Shown here: piece after piece, positions 1-7,641 of the stretch
Position numbering within the stretch: position 1 is the first letter of the stretch
Layout of the letters: each line of letters starts with the position of its first letter
NCBI RefSeq assembly: GCF_042665255.1
Contig: NZ_JBHTCD010000033.1
Origin: Insolitispirillum peregrinum
GTDB lineage: Bacteria > Pseudomonadota > Alphaproteobacteria > Rhodospirillales > Rhodospirillaceae
DNA length: 48,462 nt
Reading direction: 5' to 3' (one strand)
Program-made: the position numbers and the translations under genes
Notes under the pieces: generated by a model
Database searches by the model: none
The model's input: the letters and a program-made list of their open reading frames with translations, nothing else
What the model was told of the DNA's origin: nothing

Positions 1-173
1 TTCACTGAACACAGCGAAACAGACCACAGACCGAGCGTATCCTCAAGCGAACCACACATTCCACGGCACTCCAAATCATGGCCGCCCATTGGTTCAGAAC
101 TGCAAAAAAATGCAACTGTAATGCTAGAGCAGTGAGCGTGAAATCTGACGCCACAGGACACGACAGTAAGGAA

Positions 174-270
174 ACAAGGACGCGGAGCGCTGCTCCACAC
201 CTCGCCGGGGCCTTGAGGCCCCGAGCCCCATTGATTTGACTTTTAAAGAAAAATGGGGGCTTGGGGGCAT
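174..270. repeat. GC-rich palindromic intergenic segment
   Basis: The first 410 bases hold no gene I can support. This stretch contains two perfect small hairpins, GGAGC-GCT-GCTCC (184-196) and CGGGGCC-TTGA-GGCCCCG (206-223), followed by a run of G-rich words near 250-270. Read on the minus strand, the order of C-rich blocks and short palindromes resembles the dispersed GC-rich filler found between genes in Rhodospirillales genomes. Only one copy is visible here, so calling it a repeat is inference. Confidence 0.3.
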
Positions 271-301
271 TGCCACCAAACAGGTTCGGGCGGTAATACA
301 A

Positions 302-356
302 AACAGCCAGATCACTGTGCGGTTCTTTCATTGACCCGCACAGTGATCCGGCTGTT
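302..356 (-). terminator. Long hairpin, likely terminator of the small membrane protein gene
   Basis: Two 21-base arms (302-322 and 336-356) are complementary except at one position, with a 13-base loop. In minus-strand RNA the odd pair becomes a G-U wobble, so the stem would be continuous. On that strand the stem is followed by TTTTGTATT, as expected for a Rho-independent terminator, and the nearest upstream minus-strand gene stops at 411. The arms are longer than most terminators, so a repeat origin is also possible. Confidence 0.55.
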
Positions 357-410
357 GTCACCTCATTCCGGGGGGCCGCCCTACGGCCAGCCCCGGCTAT
401 CGATCGGACT

Positions 411-650
411 CTAGCGCCGCCGGGACCGGCTGCGCACGCGAATGGCGGCCAGGCGTTGTTCCTGCATGCGGCGAGCCATCCACAGGCCACTGAACAGAAC
501 GACCGCTGCCGCGCTCAGCATCACCGCTGCGGTGCCAATCGACGCGATCGCGAGTGTCGCGGTCAACACAGCCACCAGCATCAGCGGCAACACCGCCAGC
601 GATGACGTCAACGAGCGGATATGCCGCCGCAACGACCGTACTGTCTGCAT
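411..650 (-). CDS. Small two-helix membrane protein, unknown function
   Basis: Predicted protein of 79 residues. A hydrophobic core from about residue 14 to 55 can form two membrane helices. Both ends are rich in arginine (an RRH segment near the N terminus and SRSRRR at the C terminus), which suggests both ends face the cytoplasm. The ATG at 650 is chosen because GAGGAGG lies six bases upstream; an in-frame TTG at 656 would sit directly against that site. I do not recognise the family. A long hairpin follows the gene. No function should be assigned. Confidence 0.5.
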   Translation of the reverse strand: MQTVRSLRRHIRSLTSSLAVLPLMLVAVLTATLAIASIGTAAVMLSAAAVVLFSGLWMARRMQEQRLAAIRVRSRSRRR

Positions 651-695
651 GACCAACCTCCTCTTCCTGGCCTGCCGGCCGATACCAGGGATACC

Positions 696-725
696 CTGAC
701 GAGCCTTGTCTGTGACTCATATAAT
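696..725 (+). promoter_or_regulatory. Possible plus-strand promoter without an obvious gene
   Basis: A perfect TATAAT (720-725) lies 18 bases after CTGACG (696-701), a 4/6 match to the -35 box. Perfect -10 boxes are uncommon in DNA this GC-rich. No convincing plus-strand gene follows before 1104, where the minus-strand gene ends, so the product, if any, could be a short or antisense RNA. Weak evidence. Confidence 0.25.
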
Positions 726-882
726 GCACGTTTCAGGCCAATACCAGCAGGGGATTTTTTATCTTTTTATGCGATTCCCATCCGCAAAACGCCACCCAGC
801 CTTGCAAAATGCGACACATTCCGCACCGCTGTCGCAAAATGGGAGGGATGGGTGTGTCATCTTTCCGCCATCGCCTGTGCGA

Positions 883-1104
883 TCAATGCACCACGTCACA
901 CGACAGGCTGACCAATGCCAGCGCCGGGATCATTCCCCGGACGGATCTGGTCTGCCGGTCGCGTGACCGCAAGGCTGTCAGGTAACGATGGGCAGGAATC
1001 GCGTGGTCAAAAGACCGCAGAACCTGTCGTTCTCCGTTGGGATAGACGGCAACCACATCCCACAAGGACGTCAGATGATCGCGATAGAACAGATAGGTCA
1101 CCAT
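883..1104 (-). CDS. Small conserved-looking hypothetical protein
   Basis: Predicted protein of 73 residues with a compact N-terminal part (WDVVAVYPNGERQVLRSFD), which looks like a real beta-rich fold, and a basic RSRDRQTR stretch before the end. The ATG at 1104 is preceded by AGGAG at a short spacing of three bases. There is no signal peptide or membrane helix. It lies downstream of lapA on the same strand but is separated from it by a palindromic element that looks like a terminator. Family not recognised. Confidence 0.5.
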   Translation of the reverse strand: MVTYLFYRDHLTSLWDVVAVYPNGERQVLRSFDHAIPAHRYLTALRSRDRQTRSVRGMIPALALVSLSCDVVH

Positions 1105-1256
1105 AGGCTCCTGAGCATGTCACGGTCTTGTATCCCGCCACTCTATGCAGAATTCATGCTAACGGACCACTGAACAAGGGGCCAAATGCACCATGATAAT
1201 GAGTGCATTCGTATAACTCTGCCGGTCATCCGCGACCACAGGGGGGCGACGGGCCG

Positions 1257-1361
1257 GAGCATTGTGCGAAAAGCGGGAACCGGTTTTCGCAACAACAATG
1301 CGATAGAACAAAAGGCTAGACCTGCGTGCCTGCGCCGGATTTAACGCACGCTGGTCTAGCC
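1257..1361. repeat. Alphaproteobacterial-type palindromic repeat, copy A
   Basis: About 105 bases made of two hairpins. The first has arms GCATTGT/ACAATGC enclosing CGAAAA/TTTTCG (roughly 1259-1302). The second has perfect 9-base arms GGCTAGACC (1314-1322) and GGTCTAGCC (1353-1361). A close relative lies at 36206-36365 and shares the core AAAAGTGGGAACCGGTTTT-type sequence, the AACAAAAG linker and a distal TTTAACGCACGCT arm. Elements with a similar gcgaaaaGtg...cggttttcgc core are common between genes in Alphaproteobacteria. It ends three bases before the lapA stop codon. Confidence 0.75.
1307..1361 (-). terminator. Terminator of lapA formed by the repeat's second hairpin
   Basis: On the minus strand the GGCTAGACC/GGTCTAGCC hairpin is followed at once by TTTTGTT, and the lapA stop codon lies only three bases before it. 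The layout is that of an intrinsic terminator supplied by the repeat element. Inner bases GCGTG/CACGC extend the pairing. Confidence 0.65.
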
Positions 1362-1364
1362 GGA

Positions 1365-1694
1365 TCACGACTCCATTCGCGGCAGCGCCGTCTGTCGGGC
1401 TTTTTGCAGAGCCTCGTTTTCGACCTTCAACTGGTCAAGCTGATAGGCCATTACATTGGCCCGCCGGCTTTCCCGCGTCGCCTTGCCCCGCACCGGGACT
1501 CCGGCCAGCCAGGTCAGGATGCTGCCCAGAATCACCCCGAAGGCCAATGCCCCCAGAACCAGCAGGTACAACGGGGCACTGACATCCCATGGCAACGGCC
1601 AGATATCGACCGTGACAGCATGACGATTGACCACCGCAAACACGATGGCCAGCAACGCAACCGGCAAACCAAGCAGCCAGGACAGGATTCTCAT
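1365..1694 (-). CDS. lapA: LapA-domain (DUF1049) membrane protein
   Basis: Predicted protein of 109 residues with two membrane helices (about 5-23 and 42-65) and a C-terminal segment rich in Lys, Glu and Leu (about 80-105) that should form a coiled coil. This is the layout of the LapA family; the E. coli member works with LapB in controlling lipopolysaccharide synthesis through LpxC turnover. GGGAG lies six bases before the ATG. The gene follows ihfB on the same strand after a 195-base gap, an order conserved in many Alphaproteobacteria. LPS control here is inferred from the family; the local evidence is fold and context. Confidence 0.8.
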   Translation of the reverse strand: MRILSWLLGLPVALLAIVFAVVNRHAVTVDIWPLPWDVSAPLYLLVLGALAFGVILGSILTWLAGVPVRGKATRESRRANVMAYQLDQLKVENEALQKARQTALPRMES

Positions 1695-1889
1695 GGCAGT
1701 CTCCCTTGCATCAGACAGGGCCAGCGCACCAGCCCCATGGGAAAAGACACCAGCGGCAGGGAGTGCCCTGGTGTCTTCTGGTTGGTCAGCCGGGGAACAT
1801 TCGGCAGCATCACCGGCTCCCGGGTCTGCTCCCTTGCGGATGCCTTTGGACGGACAATCCGCTCGGAGCCTTCCCCGGACCTGTCCGGC

Positions 1890-2177
1890 TTATTCGCTGT
1901 CTGCGTTCAGCAGGTCGCGCAGCTGCTTGCCGGTCTTGAAGTACGGCACGCACTTTTCCGACACATCGACCGATTCACCGGTCCGGGGGTTGCGCCCCAG
2001 ACGAGCATCACGCTTCTTGACCGAAAAGGCCCCGAAGCCGCGCAGCTCAACCCGGTCCCCACGAGACAGGGCGGCGGCAATTTCGTCGAAAATCGTTGAA
2101 ACAATCCGTTCAACATCACGCTGGTAAAGATGCGGGTTACGTTCCGCAATGTGTGCGATCAGCTCTGACTTGGTCAT
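1890..2177 (-). CDS. ihfB: Integration host factor, beta subunit
   Basis: Predicted protein of 95 residues, the normal length for IHF-beta. The N terminus MTKSELIAHIAE, the central GDRVELRGFGAFSVKKR and the DNA-inserting arm GRNPRTGE are all present; the proline in RNPRTGE is the residue that intercalates into DNA. IhfB pairs with IhfA to bend DNA at promoters and recombination sites. The start is supported by GGAGG eleven bases upstream. In many relatives rpsA lies upstream; here the upstream neighbour is a 400-base gap and then dps. Confidence 0.95.
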   Translation of the reverse strand: MTKSELIAHIAERNPHLYQRDVERIVSTIFDEIAAALSRGDRVELRGFGAFSVKKRDARLGRNPRTGESVDVSEKCVPYFKTGKQLRDLLNADSE

Positions 2178-2500
2178 GGCGTGGTCAGCCTCCGCTTGGG
2201 GCTACTATGAAAAGGGACGCGATGGATATCGCCACGCTGTCAGGCACTTGCCGGGATCGTGGCACGCTTCCTCAAGAGAACCGTCTTGCTTCTCAAAAAG
2301 GTGCCAAAGCAAAGGCGATAGGTCAAGGGTAACCCCCTCTGCTAAAACGCTTTTCATGGATTTTTTCTGCAAAAGCGGCTGAATACGGGCTTTTTTCATC
2401 CCTTTAGCCATATAGAGACAATGGTTTTAAGGCAGACAAAGCACCAAAAAGATCATCACCAGACAGAACAGGCCGGTCGAGCCGTTCCCTTGAAACGGAA

Positions 2501-2524
2501 CAACCCGGAGAAAACTCCGGGTTG
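2501..2524 (-). terminator. Hairpin downstream of dps, probable terminator
   Basis: A perfect 10-base stem, CAACCCGGAG/CTCCGGGTTG, encloses an AAAA loop 57 bases beyond the dps stop. On the minus strand it is followed by TTCCGTTTC, a weak U-tract, and by a second small stem (GTTCC/GGAAC). The rest of the 2178-2580 gap holds no gene I can support; it must also contain the ihfB promoter. Confidence 0.55.
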
Positions 2525-2580
2525 CCACCGAGGCAGAAATGGTGATCTGTACCGGCCTGTGCAGCAGGTCGCCCTTGCTG

Positions 2581-3057
2581 TCAGCCCAGCATCGCGCGCA
2601 GCATCCAGGCAGTCTTTTCGTGCGTCTGCATCCGCTGGGTCAGCAGGTCGGCAGTCGGTTCATCATTGGCAGCATCGGCCAGCGGGAAGATTTCACGGGC
2701 GGTACGCACCACCGCTTCCTGATCGGCCACCAGAATGGCCAGCATGGCCTCCGCCTTCGGCACGCCGTCTTCTTCCTTGATACGGGTCAGGGCGGCGAAT
2801 TCACGGTAGGTCCCCGGAGCCACCACGCCCAGAGCGCGGATTCGTTCGGCAATCAGGTCCACCGCCAGCGACAGTTCCGTGTACTGCTGCTCGAACATCA
2901 GGTGCAGCGTGTTGAACATCGGGCCGGTGACGTTCCAGTGGAAATTGTGGGTCTTCAGGTACAGGGTATAGGTGTCGGCCAACAGACGGGACAGACCGGC
3001 GGCAATTTTCTGGCGGTCTTCGTCCGGAATACCGATGTTGATCGCGGGGCTATTCAT
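2581..3057 (-). CDS. dps: Dps-family DNA-binding/ferritin-like protein
   Basis: Predicted protein of 158 residues. Dps dodecamers oxidise and store iron with hydrogen peroxide and protect DNA in stress and stationary phase. The intersubunit ferroxidase residues can be seen: His40 in FHWNVTG, His52 in TLHLMF, and Asp67 and Glu71 in the following helix. ATG at 3057 is chosen because AGGAGAG lies just upstream; an in-frame start at 3126 would add 23 residues with no family match. Two inverted repeats upstream (3147-3163 and 3228-3249) are candidate operators, and a hairpin follows the gene. The N terminus is short, so DNA binding may be weak. Confidence 0.92.
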   Translation of the reverse strand: MNSPAINIGIPDEDRQKIAAGLSRLLADTYTLYLKTHNFHWNVTGPMFNTLHLMFEQQYTELSLAVDLIAERIRALGVVAPGTYREFAALTRIKEEDGVPKAEAMLAILVADQEAVVRTAREIFPLADAANDEPTADLLTQRMQTHEKTAWMLRAMLG

Positions 3058-3134
3058 CGTTCTCTCCTGCGCGTCCTGATTACGCCATGCAGGGCCTGCT
3101 CCATCCGGCAGGGACCCCCATAGCAACCTTACTT

Positions 3135-3163
3135 CATATATGGTCTTGGTGGATCATCCACCA
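3135..3163 (-). promoter_or_regulatory. dps promoter with palindromic operator
   Basis: The 17-base palindrome TGGTGGATCATCCACCA (3147-3163) has perfect arms around a single central base. On the minus strand a TATATG hexamer (3135-3140) lies a few bases downstream, about 78 bases before the dps start. The palindrome therefore covers where the -35 box would be (TGGTGG, a poor match), which fits a promoter controlled by a dimeric regulator. Which regulator is unknown. Confidence 0.5.
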
Positions 3164-3227
3164 GAGCCGTCTTCCCCTTGCTTGGGACAGGTCAGAGTGT
3201 ATGGCAGAACCGCCGTCGAGCAAAATT

Positions 3228-3249
3228 GATTATAAGATACATTATAATC
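3228..3249. promoter_or_regulatory. AT-rich inverted repeat upstream of dps
   Basis: Perfect 8-base arms GATTATAA and TTATAATC are separated by six bases, in an AT-rich island that stands out from its GC-rich surroundings. It lies about 170 bases upstream of dps and 180 bases upstream of a doubtful plus-strand ORF. It may be an operator or an upstream binding site. Confidence 0.4.
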
Positions 3250-3428
3250 GTATTTTACGATTGAATATCCAAAAGGAATAGCCTTTCCGCAAGCCGTCTA
3301 TCTGTTGGTCAGGTGGTGAAACAGTCACAAGAATGCTAAGGTCTTTCATAACGCCGCCCTGCCGGTAACGGCAACAAAACAAGCGGCGAGCGCATCGACT
3401 GTGTTTTCTCACAGACCGGGAGGATCCG

Positions 3429-3671
3429 ATGACCGCTAGCCTGACCGACACCCGTTCCCCCAGTTCCGGCCTTTTACGGCTGCTTCGCGGGCCGGACGCC
3501 AAATCCCTGCTGGTTCCGATGCTGGGGTACCCCTATCCGCCGCCGTCCCCGCTTTCTCCTCTTGCCCATCCTCCGTATCAGACCGCAGCCCTGCTCTATG
3601 ATCATGACGCCCCGGCCCGGCCGCTGGAACGCCGTCATGCCGGACGGAAATACTGTGCGCCCGACTCCTGA
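3429..3671 (+). CDS. Possible small protein, unknown
   Basis: An 80-codon reading frame with a proper ribosome site (GGGAGG six bases before ATG). The product is rich in Pro, Leu and Arg, with a PYPPPSPLSPL segment, no membrane helix and no recognised motif. A small hairpin (CTGTG/CACAG, 3399-3414) sits just before the ribosome site. The codons look moderately genuine but the protein has low complexity. It sits 88 bases before pabB. If it is not a gene, then 3250-3759 holds nothing else I can name. Confidence 0.35.
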   Translation: MTASLTDTRSPSSGLLRLLRGPDAKSLLVPMLGYPYPPPSPLSPLAHPPYQTAALLYDHDAPARPLERRHAGRKYCAPDS

Positions 3672-3759
3672 TCATGGGCTGGAACGGTAGCCCCTTGACC
3701 CCCGGAACCGTTTGCGTTCAAACCTGAGCCCTTGCCAGTCGCCACCACAGGGGCCGTGA

Positions 3760-5127
3760 ATGTCGTGGGTCATGCTGCCGATTCCCTATTGCTCGCCGGT
3801 GCGTGCTTTCGCGCCCTTTGCCGGGCAGGAGGGCGCAGTGTTGCTGGAGTCGGCCCTATATGCCGGAGGGCGGGGCCGCTGGAGTTACCTGTGTGTGGCT
3901 CCGTACCGTCTTCAGGTTGACCCGGACGACCCGTTTGCCGCCCTGGCCGACCTGCGACAGCAGATGCATGCGTGGGGGGCGCCGACGCCTGATCCGACCG
4001 CCCCGCCGTTTCAGGGCGGTGTGGTTGGCTGGCTGTCCTACGAGGCCGGTCGTCATCTCGAACGCCTGCCCACCCCGCGCCCTGACGAGGTTGATACCCC
4101 CGAGGCGGCCTTTGGGCTGTATGACGTGGTGGCCGCCTTTGACAACGTTCAGCGCCGCGCCTGGGTCTGTGCGGCACCGTCGGCCAGAGCCAAGGCACAG
4201 GCTTTGGCCGCCACCGTGCGGACAGCCGCAGACACCCCCCTGCCACCGCTGTCGCCGCAGGCCACCACCCTCAGCGCCGACCAGTCGCGCGCCGAGGCTG
4301 AACAGGCGATCGCTCAGGCCATTGCCGCCATCTGGGCTGGCGAGATTTTTCAGGCCAACGTCACTCAGCGATTCAGCGGCCAGATGCCCGACCGCCTGCC
4401 GGTGTGGGACCTGTACCGCCGCCTGCGGCTGGCCTCTCCGGCTCCATTTGCCGCCATGGCCAGTTTTGGCGGCACGCACCTTCTCTCGGCCTCGCCCGAG
4501 CGATTCGTGGCGGTATCTGCCAGCGGGCAGGTCGAGGCCCGGCCAATCAAGGGCACCCGGCCACGGGGCACCACGCCCGAGGACGATCAGGCGCAGGCCA
4601 CCGCCTTGCAGGCCAGCGTCAAGGATCGGGCCGAAAACCTGATGATCGTCGATTTGCTGCGCAATGACCTGTCGCGGGTCTGCCGGGTGGGTTCGGTGCG
4701 GGTACCGGTGTTGTGCGGGCTGGAAAGTTTTCCCTCGGTCCATCATCTGGTCAGTGTGGTCACCGGCCAACTGACCGAACAGCACGATGCGCTGTCACTG
4801 CTGCGGGCCAGCTTCCCCGGCGGCTCGATCACCGGTGCGCCAAAGATTCATGCCATGGAACTGTTGCGCGATCTGGAACCGTGTCGTCGGGGTCTGTATT
4901 GCGGCAGCCTGCTGTGGTGGGGGGCAGATGGAGCCTTTGACAGCTCGATCCTGATTCGCTCGCTGGTCGTCGGTCGCTCGGGGCGCATTGCCGCGCAGGC
5001 GGGCGGCGGCATCGTGTCGGATTCCGACCCCGCCGCCGAGTGGCAGGAAGCGATGATCAAGATCGCCCCCTTGCTGCGGGCGGTGAGCAATGATCCCCCC
5101 CTCTCTGACGATGAGGAGACCGCCTGA
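3760..5127 (+). CDS. pabB: Aminodeoxychorismate synthase component I
   Basis: Predicted protein of 455 residues of the chorismate-utilising family (anthranilate synthase I/PabB). It converts chorismate plus ammonia to 4-amino-4-deoxychorismate for folate. Visible motifs are PIKGT (262-266), whose lysine marks PabB rather than TrpE, LLRNDLSRV (299-307), FPGGSITGAPK (352-362) and GGGIVSDSDP (415-424). The glutamine amidotransferase partner PabA is not in this window. The stop codon overlaps the pabC start by one base, so the two are translationally coupled. The start is uncertain: ATG at 3760 has no clear ribosome site, and ATG at 3772 is an alternative. Confidence 0.92.
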   Translation: MSWVMLPIPYCSPVRAFAPFAGQEGAVLLESALYAGGRGRWSYLCVAPYRLQVDPDDPFAALADLRQQMHAWGAPTPDPTAPPFQGGVVGWLSYEAGRHLERLPTPRPDEVDTPEAAFGLYDVVAAFDNVQRRAWVCAAPSARAKAQALAATVRTAADTPLPPLSPQATTLSADQSRAEAEQAIAQAIAAIWAGEIFQANVTQRFSGQMPDRLPVWDLYRRLRLASPAPFAAMASFGGTHLLSASPERFVAVSASGQVEARPIKGTRPRGTTPEDDQAQATALQASVKDRAENLMIVDLLRNDLSRVCRVGSVRVPVLCGLESFPSVHHLVSVVTGQLTEQHDALSLLRASFPGGSITGAPKIHAMELLRDLEPCRRGLYCGSLLWWGADGAFDSSILIRSLVVGRSGRIAAQAGGGIVSDSDPAAEWQEAMIKIAPLLRAVSNDPPLSDDEETA

Positions 5128-5969
5128 TGGCCCCGGTCTGGTTCCAGAATGCTTTGTGCAGCGACACAGAAGTTGGCTTGCCGGTCAGTGAGCGCGGCTT
5201 TCTGCTCGGCGATGGCCTGTTTGAAACCATCCGCGTCCGGGCAGGTCAGCCCTGTCTGTGGTCGGCCCATCGTCAGCGGCTGACCCATGGCTGCGATATC
5301 CTCGGGCTGCCCGAACCGGCATGGGAGATCATCGAGCAGCAGGCAATCCCGGCGTTGATCACCGCCGCACAAGGGGTGGATGGCTCGCTGCGGCTGACCT
5401 GGACCCGAGGCAGCGGCGGCCCGCGCGGCTTGCTGCCGTCTGGTCAGGAAACGCCGACGCTGCTGATCACCGTCAGCCCGACGGCAGCCCCCAGCGGCTT
5501 CGCCCTGCCCGGCCTGAGCCTGATCACCGCCAGCAGCACTCGCCGCAACGAATTCTCGCCAATGTCCCAGCTGAAAAGCCTGAACTATGGTGACGGCCTG
5601 CTGGCCCGCCGGGAGGCCGCTGCCGCCGGAGCCGATGATGCGGTGTTGCTCAACACGCAAGGGCGGGTGGCGGAGACCTCCATTGCCAGCCTGTTCCTGT
5701 ATCTCGATGGGCGCTGGCTGACCCCGCCGGTCAGTGACGGAGCCTTGCCCGGTGTGCGCCGCCAGCAGATTCTGGCCGCCGGTCTGGCCGAGGAAGCACC
5801 GCTGACGCCCGTCAACCTCGCCAGCGCCGGGGCAATGGTGGTCAGCAACTCCCTGTCTGTCCGGCAGGTGGCCCGCTGCGATGGCCGCCTGTTGCCGGAC
5901 CCGCAAGCGACCAGACGATGGGAAGAGCTGGCCCGCGACCGGCTGGGCACAGAAACGCCGTTCGATTGA
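5127..5969 (+). CDS. pabC: Aminodeoxychorismate lyase
   Basis: Predicted protein of 280 residues of the class IV PLP-dependent aminotransferase fold. It splits aminodeoxychorismate to p-aminobenzoate and pyruvate. The N-terminal ERGFLLGDGLFETIRV is the family signature; Lys150 in QLKSLNY is the PLP lysine and Glu183 in VAETS is the conserved acid. The ATG overlaps the pabB stop (TGATG). Branched-chain or D-amino-acid aminotransferases share the fold, but the pabB neighbour makes PabC much the best call. Confidence 0.9.
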   Translation: MAPVWFQNALCSDTEVGLPVSERGFLLGDGLFETIRVRAGQPCLWSAHRQRLTHGCDILGLPEPAWEIIEQQAIPALITAAQGVDGSLRLTWTRGSGGPRGLLPSGQETPTLLITVSPTAAPSGFALPGLSLITASSTRRNEFSPMSQLKSLNYGDGLLARREAAAAGADDAVLLNTQGRVAETSIASLFLYLDGRWLTPPVSDGALPGVRRQQILAAGLAEEAPLTPVNLASAGAMVVSNSLSVRQVARCDGRLLPDPQATRRWEELARDRLGTETPFD

Positions 5970-6042
5970 CGAACTTCAATGCACACTTTTTGAAGGGGCT
6001 TTCTAATGGGGTCGTTCACCCCATCCTGTGCAGGAGGTCCTC

Positions 6043-6147
6043 ATGTACGACGACATGTTCTTTTACAGCATCGGCGGCTTTGCCCTGATCCTGCTGATCA
6101 CCTTTGGACTGGGCGGTTTCCTGCTCTACAAGGTGATGCGCAAATAA
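6043..6147 (+). CDS. 34-residue single-helix membrane protein
   Basis: A very short frame with an excellent ribosome site (AGGAGG, 6032-6037, five bases before ATG). The product begins MYDDMFFY, runs through a glycine-rich hydrophobic helix of about 22 residues (IGGFALILLITFGLGG core) and ends LLYKVMRK. The acidic N terminus and basic C terminus predict an N-out, C-in orientation. It sits between pabC and the SpmA/SpmB-type gene with gaps of 73 and 98 bases, and could be co-transcribed with either. Function unknown; a small subunit or regulator of the neighbouring membrane protein is only a guess. Confidence 0.6.
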   Translation: MYDDMFFYSIGGFALILLITFGLGGFLLYKVMRK

Positions 6148-6245
6148 CGCAGACACCCCACCCCGACAGTTCCCCTTGCCGCCAGTGATGAACAGCGGCA
6201 CCCTGCCCGACACCAGCATGGGTGTGGCAAAGGCGAGGGACTGTC

Positions 6246-7544
6246 GTGAATATCCTGTTTTTCATCCTGATCGCCCTGTCATTCGGGGTTGCCGCCTATC
6301 ACCAGATCGTTGATCCGCTGGCAGCGGGGATGCCGTCGGCGATGGATGCCCTCAGCAAGGCGATGCTTGACAGTGCCGCCGGGGCGGTGACCCTGACCCT
6401 CGGGCTGGTCGGGTCGATGACGCTGTTTCTGGGTTTGATGAAAGTGGCCGAGGCGGGCGGGTTGCTGGCGGTCATCGCCCGCCTGCTGCGTCCGGCCCTG
6501 ATCCGTCTGTTCCCCGATGTTCCGGCCAACCATCCGGCGATGGGGGCAATGATCATGAACATCTCGGCCAACGTGCTGGGACTGGGCAATGCCGCCACTC
6601 CGTTCGGCATTCGGGCGATGCAGGAGCTTGACCGCCTGAATCCGGTCAAGGGAACCGCCAGCAATGCGATGGTGCTGTTTCTGGCCATCAACACCTCGTC
6701 GGTCACCCTGTTGCCGACCGGCGTGGTGGCCTTGCGCGCCGCCGCCGGTTCGCAGGACCCGGCGGGTATTGTCGCCACCACACTGGTCGCCACCACGCTG
6801 TCAACCCTGACCGCCGTCATTACCGCCAAACTGTTGGCGCGGTTTTTCCCACTGGGTCCGGCTCCGGTCGAGCTGCCCACCGCTTCGGCCCCCGAGGAAG
6901 CCCAACCCGAGCCTTCCGAACCCCTTCCCGCCACCGAAACCGGGGCCTATCCCGGCTGGGTGTCGGCGCTGGCCCTGCTGGCCTTTTTCTCGATCATCCC
7001 GCTGACCATCCTGTGGGGGAAGGCCATTGCGCCGTGGATCATTCCCGGACTGGCGATGCTGTTGCTGGGCTATGGCGCTGTCCGGCGGGTCCGGGTCTAT
7101 GAAGTGTTTGTGGACGGTGCCCGCGACGGATTTCAGTTGGCGATCCGCATCATTCCCTATCTGGTGGCGATTCTGGTGGCGGTGGCGATGTTCCGCGCCT
7201 CGGGGGCAATGGAGGTGATCCTGACGCCACTGGGGGCGTTGACCGCGCCATTTGGCCTGCCCGCCGAAGCCCTGTCGATGGCCCTGCTGCGTCCGCTGTC
7301 CGGCTCGGGAGCCTATGCGGTGCTGGCCTCGATCATCAATGATCCGGCCATCGGGCCAGACAGCTATGTCGGCTATCTGGTCAGCACCATTCAGGGGTCA
7401 ACGGAAACGACGTTTTATGTGTTGGCGGTCTATTTTGGTGCGGTTGGCATCCGCCGGATGCGCCATGCGGTGTGGACCGGCATCATCGCCGATATCGCCG
7501 GGGTGGCCGGGGCGGTGATGATTTGCTCGCTGCTCTATGGTTGA
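6246..7544 (+). CDS. Fused SpmA/SpmB-like (nucleoside-recognition, Gate domain) membrane protein
   Basis: Predicted protein of 432 residues with about ten membrane helices in two halves, joined by a Pro/Glu-rich linker (about 210-235). The N-terminal half resembles SpmA, including NISANVLGLGNAATPFG. The C-terminal half resembles SpmB, including PLSGSGAYAVL and STIQGSTETTFYVLAVYFG. In Firmicutes these are separate spore-maturation genes; fused homologues occur in non-sporulating bacteria, where the role is unknown and transport is suspected from the Gate domain. GTG at 6246 is preferred because GAGGGA precedes it by about five bases; an upstream GTG at 6222 would add eight unsupported residues. 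Confidence 0.85.
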   Translation: MNILFFILIALSFGVAAYHQIVDPLAAGMPSAMDALSKAMLDSAAGAVTLTLGLVGSMTLFLGLMKVAEAGGLLAVIARLLRPALIRLFPDVPANHPAMGAMIMNISANVLGLGNAATPFGIRAMQELDRLNPVKGTASNAMVLFLAINTSSVTLLPTGVVALRAAAGSQDPAGIVATTLVATTLSTLTAVITAKLLARFFPLGPAPVELPTASAPEEAQPEPSEPLPATETGAYPGWVSALALLAFFSIIPLTILWGKAIAPWIIPGLAMLLLGYGAVRRVRVYEVFVDGARDGFQLAIRIIPYLVAILVAVAMFRASGAMEVILTPLGALTAPFGLPAEALSMALLRPLSGSGAYAVLASIINDPAIGPDSYVGYLVSTIQGSTETTFYVLAVYFGAVGIRRMRHAVWTGIIADIAGVAGAVMICSLLYG

Positions 7545-7641
7545 GGCGGGGAACGGGTATGCCGTGTTTGCTTTTGTGGGCGGCGGTCCCCATGTCTCTC
7601 CCAGCCCCTCCCCGGAAAACGTGCAGAGCAAGGATGCCGGC

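Noticed and set aside
2..490. Minus-strand open frame of 162 codons at the left edge
   Set aside because: It runs through two hairpins and overlaps the better-supported small membrane protein gene; Arg/Pro/Ala-rich composition.
2205..2411. Possible small minus-strand gene upstream of ihfB
   Set aside because: No ribosome site before the ATG, no recognisable motif, and it occupies the ihfB control region.
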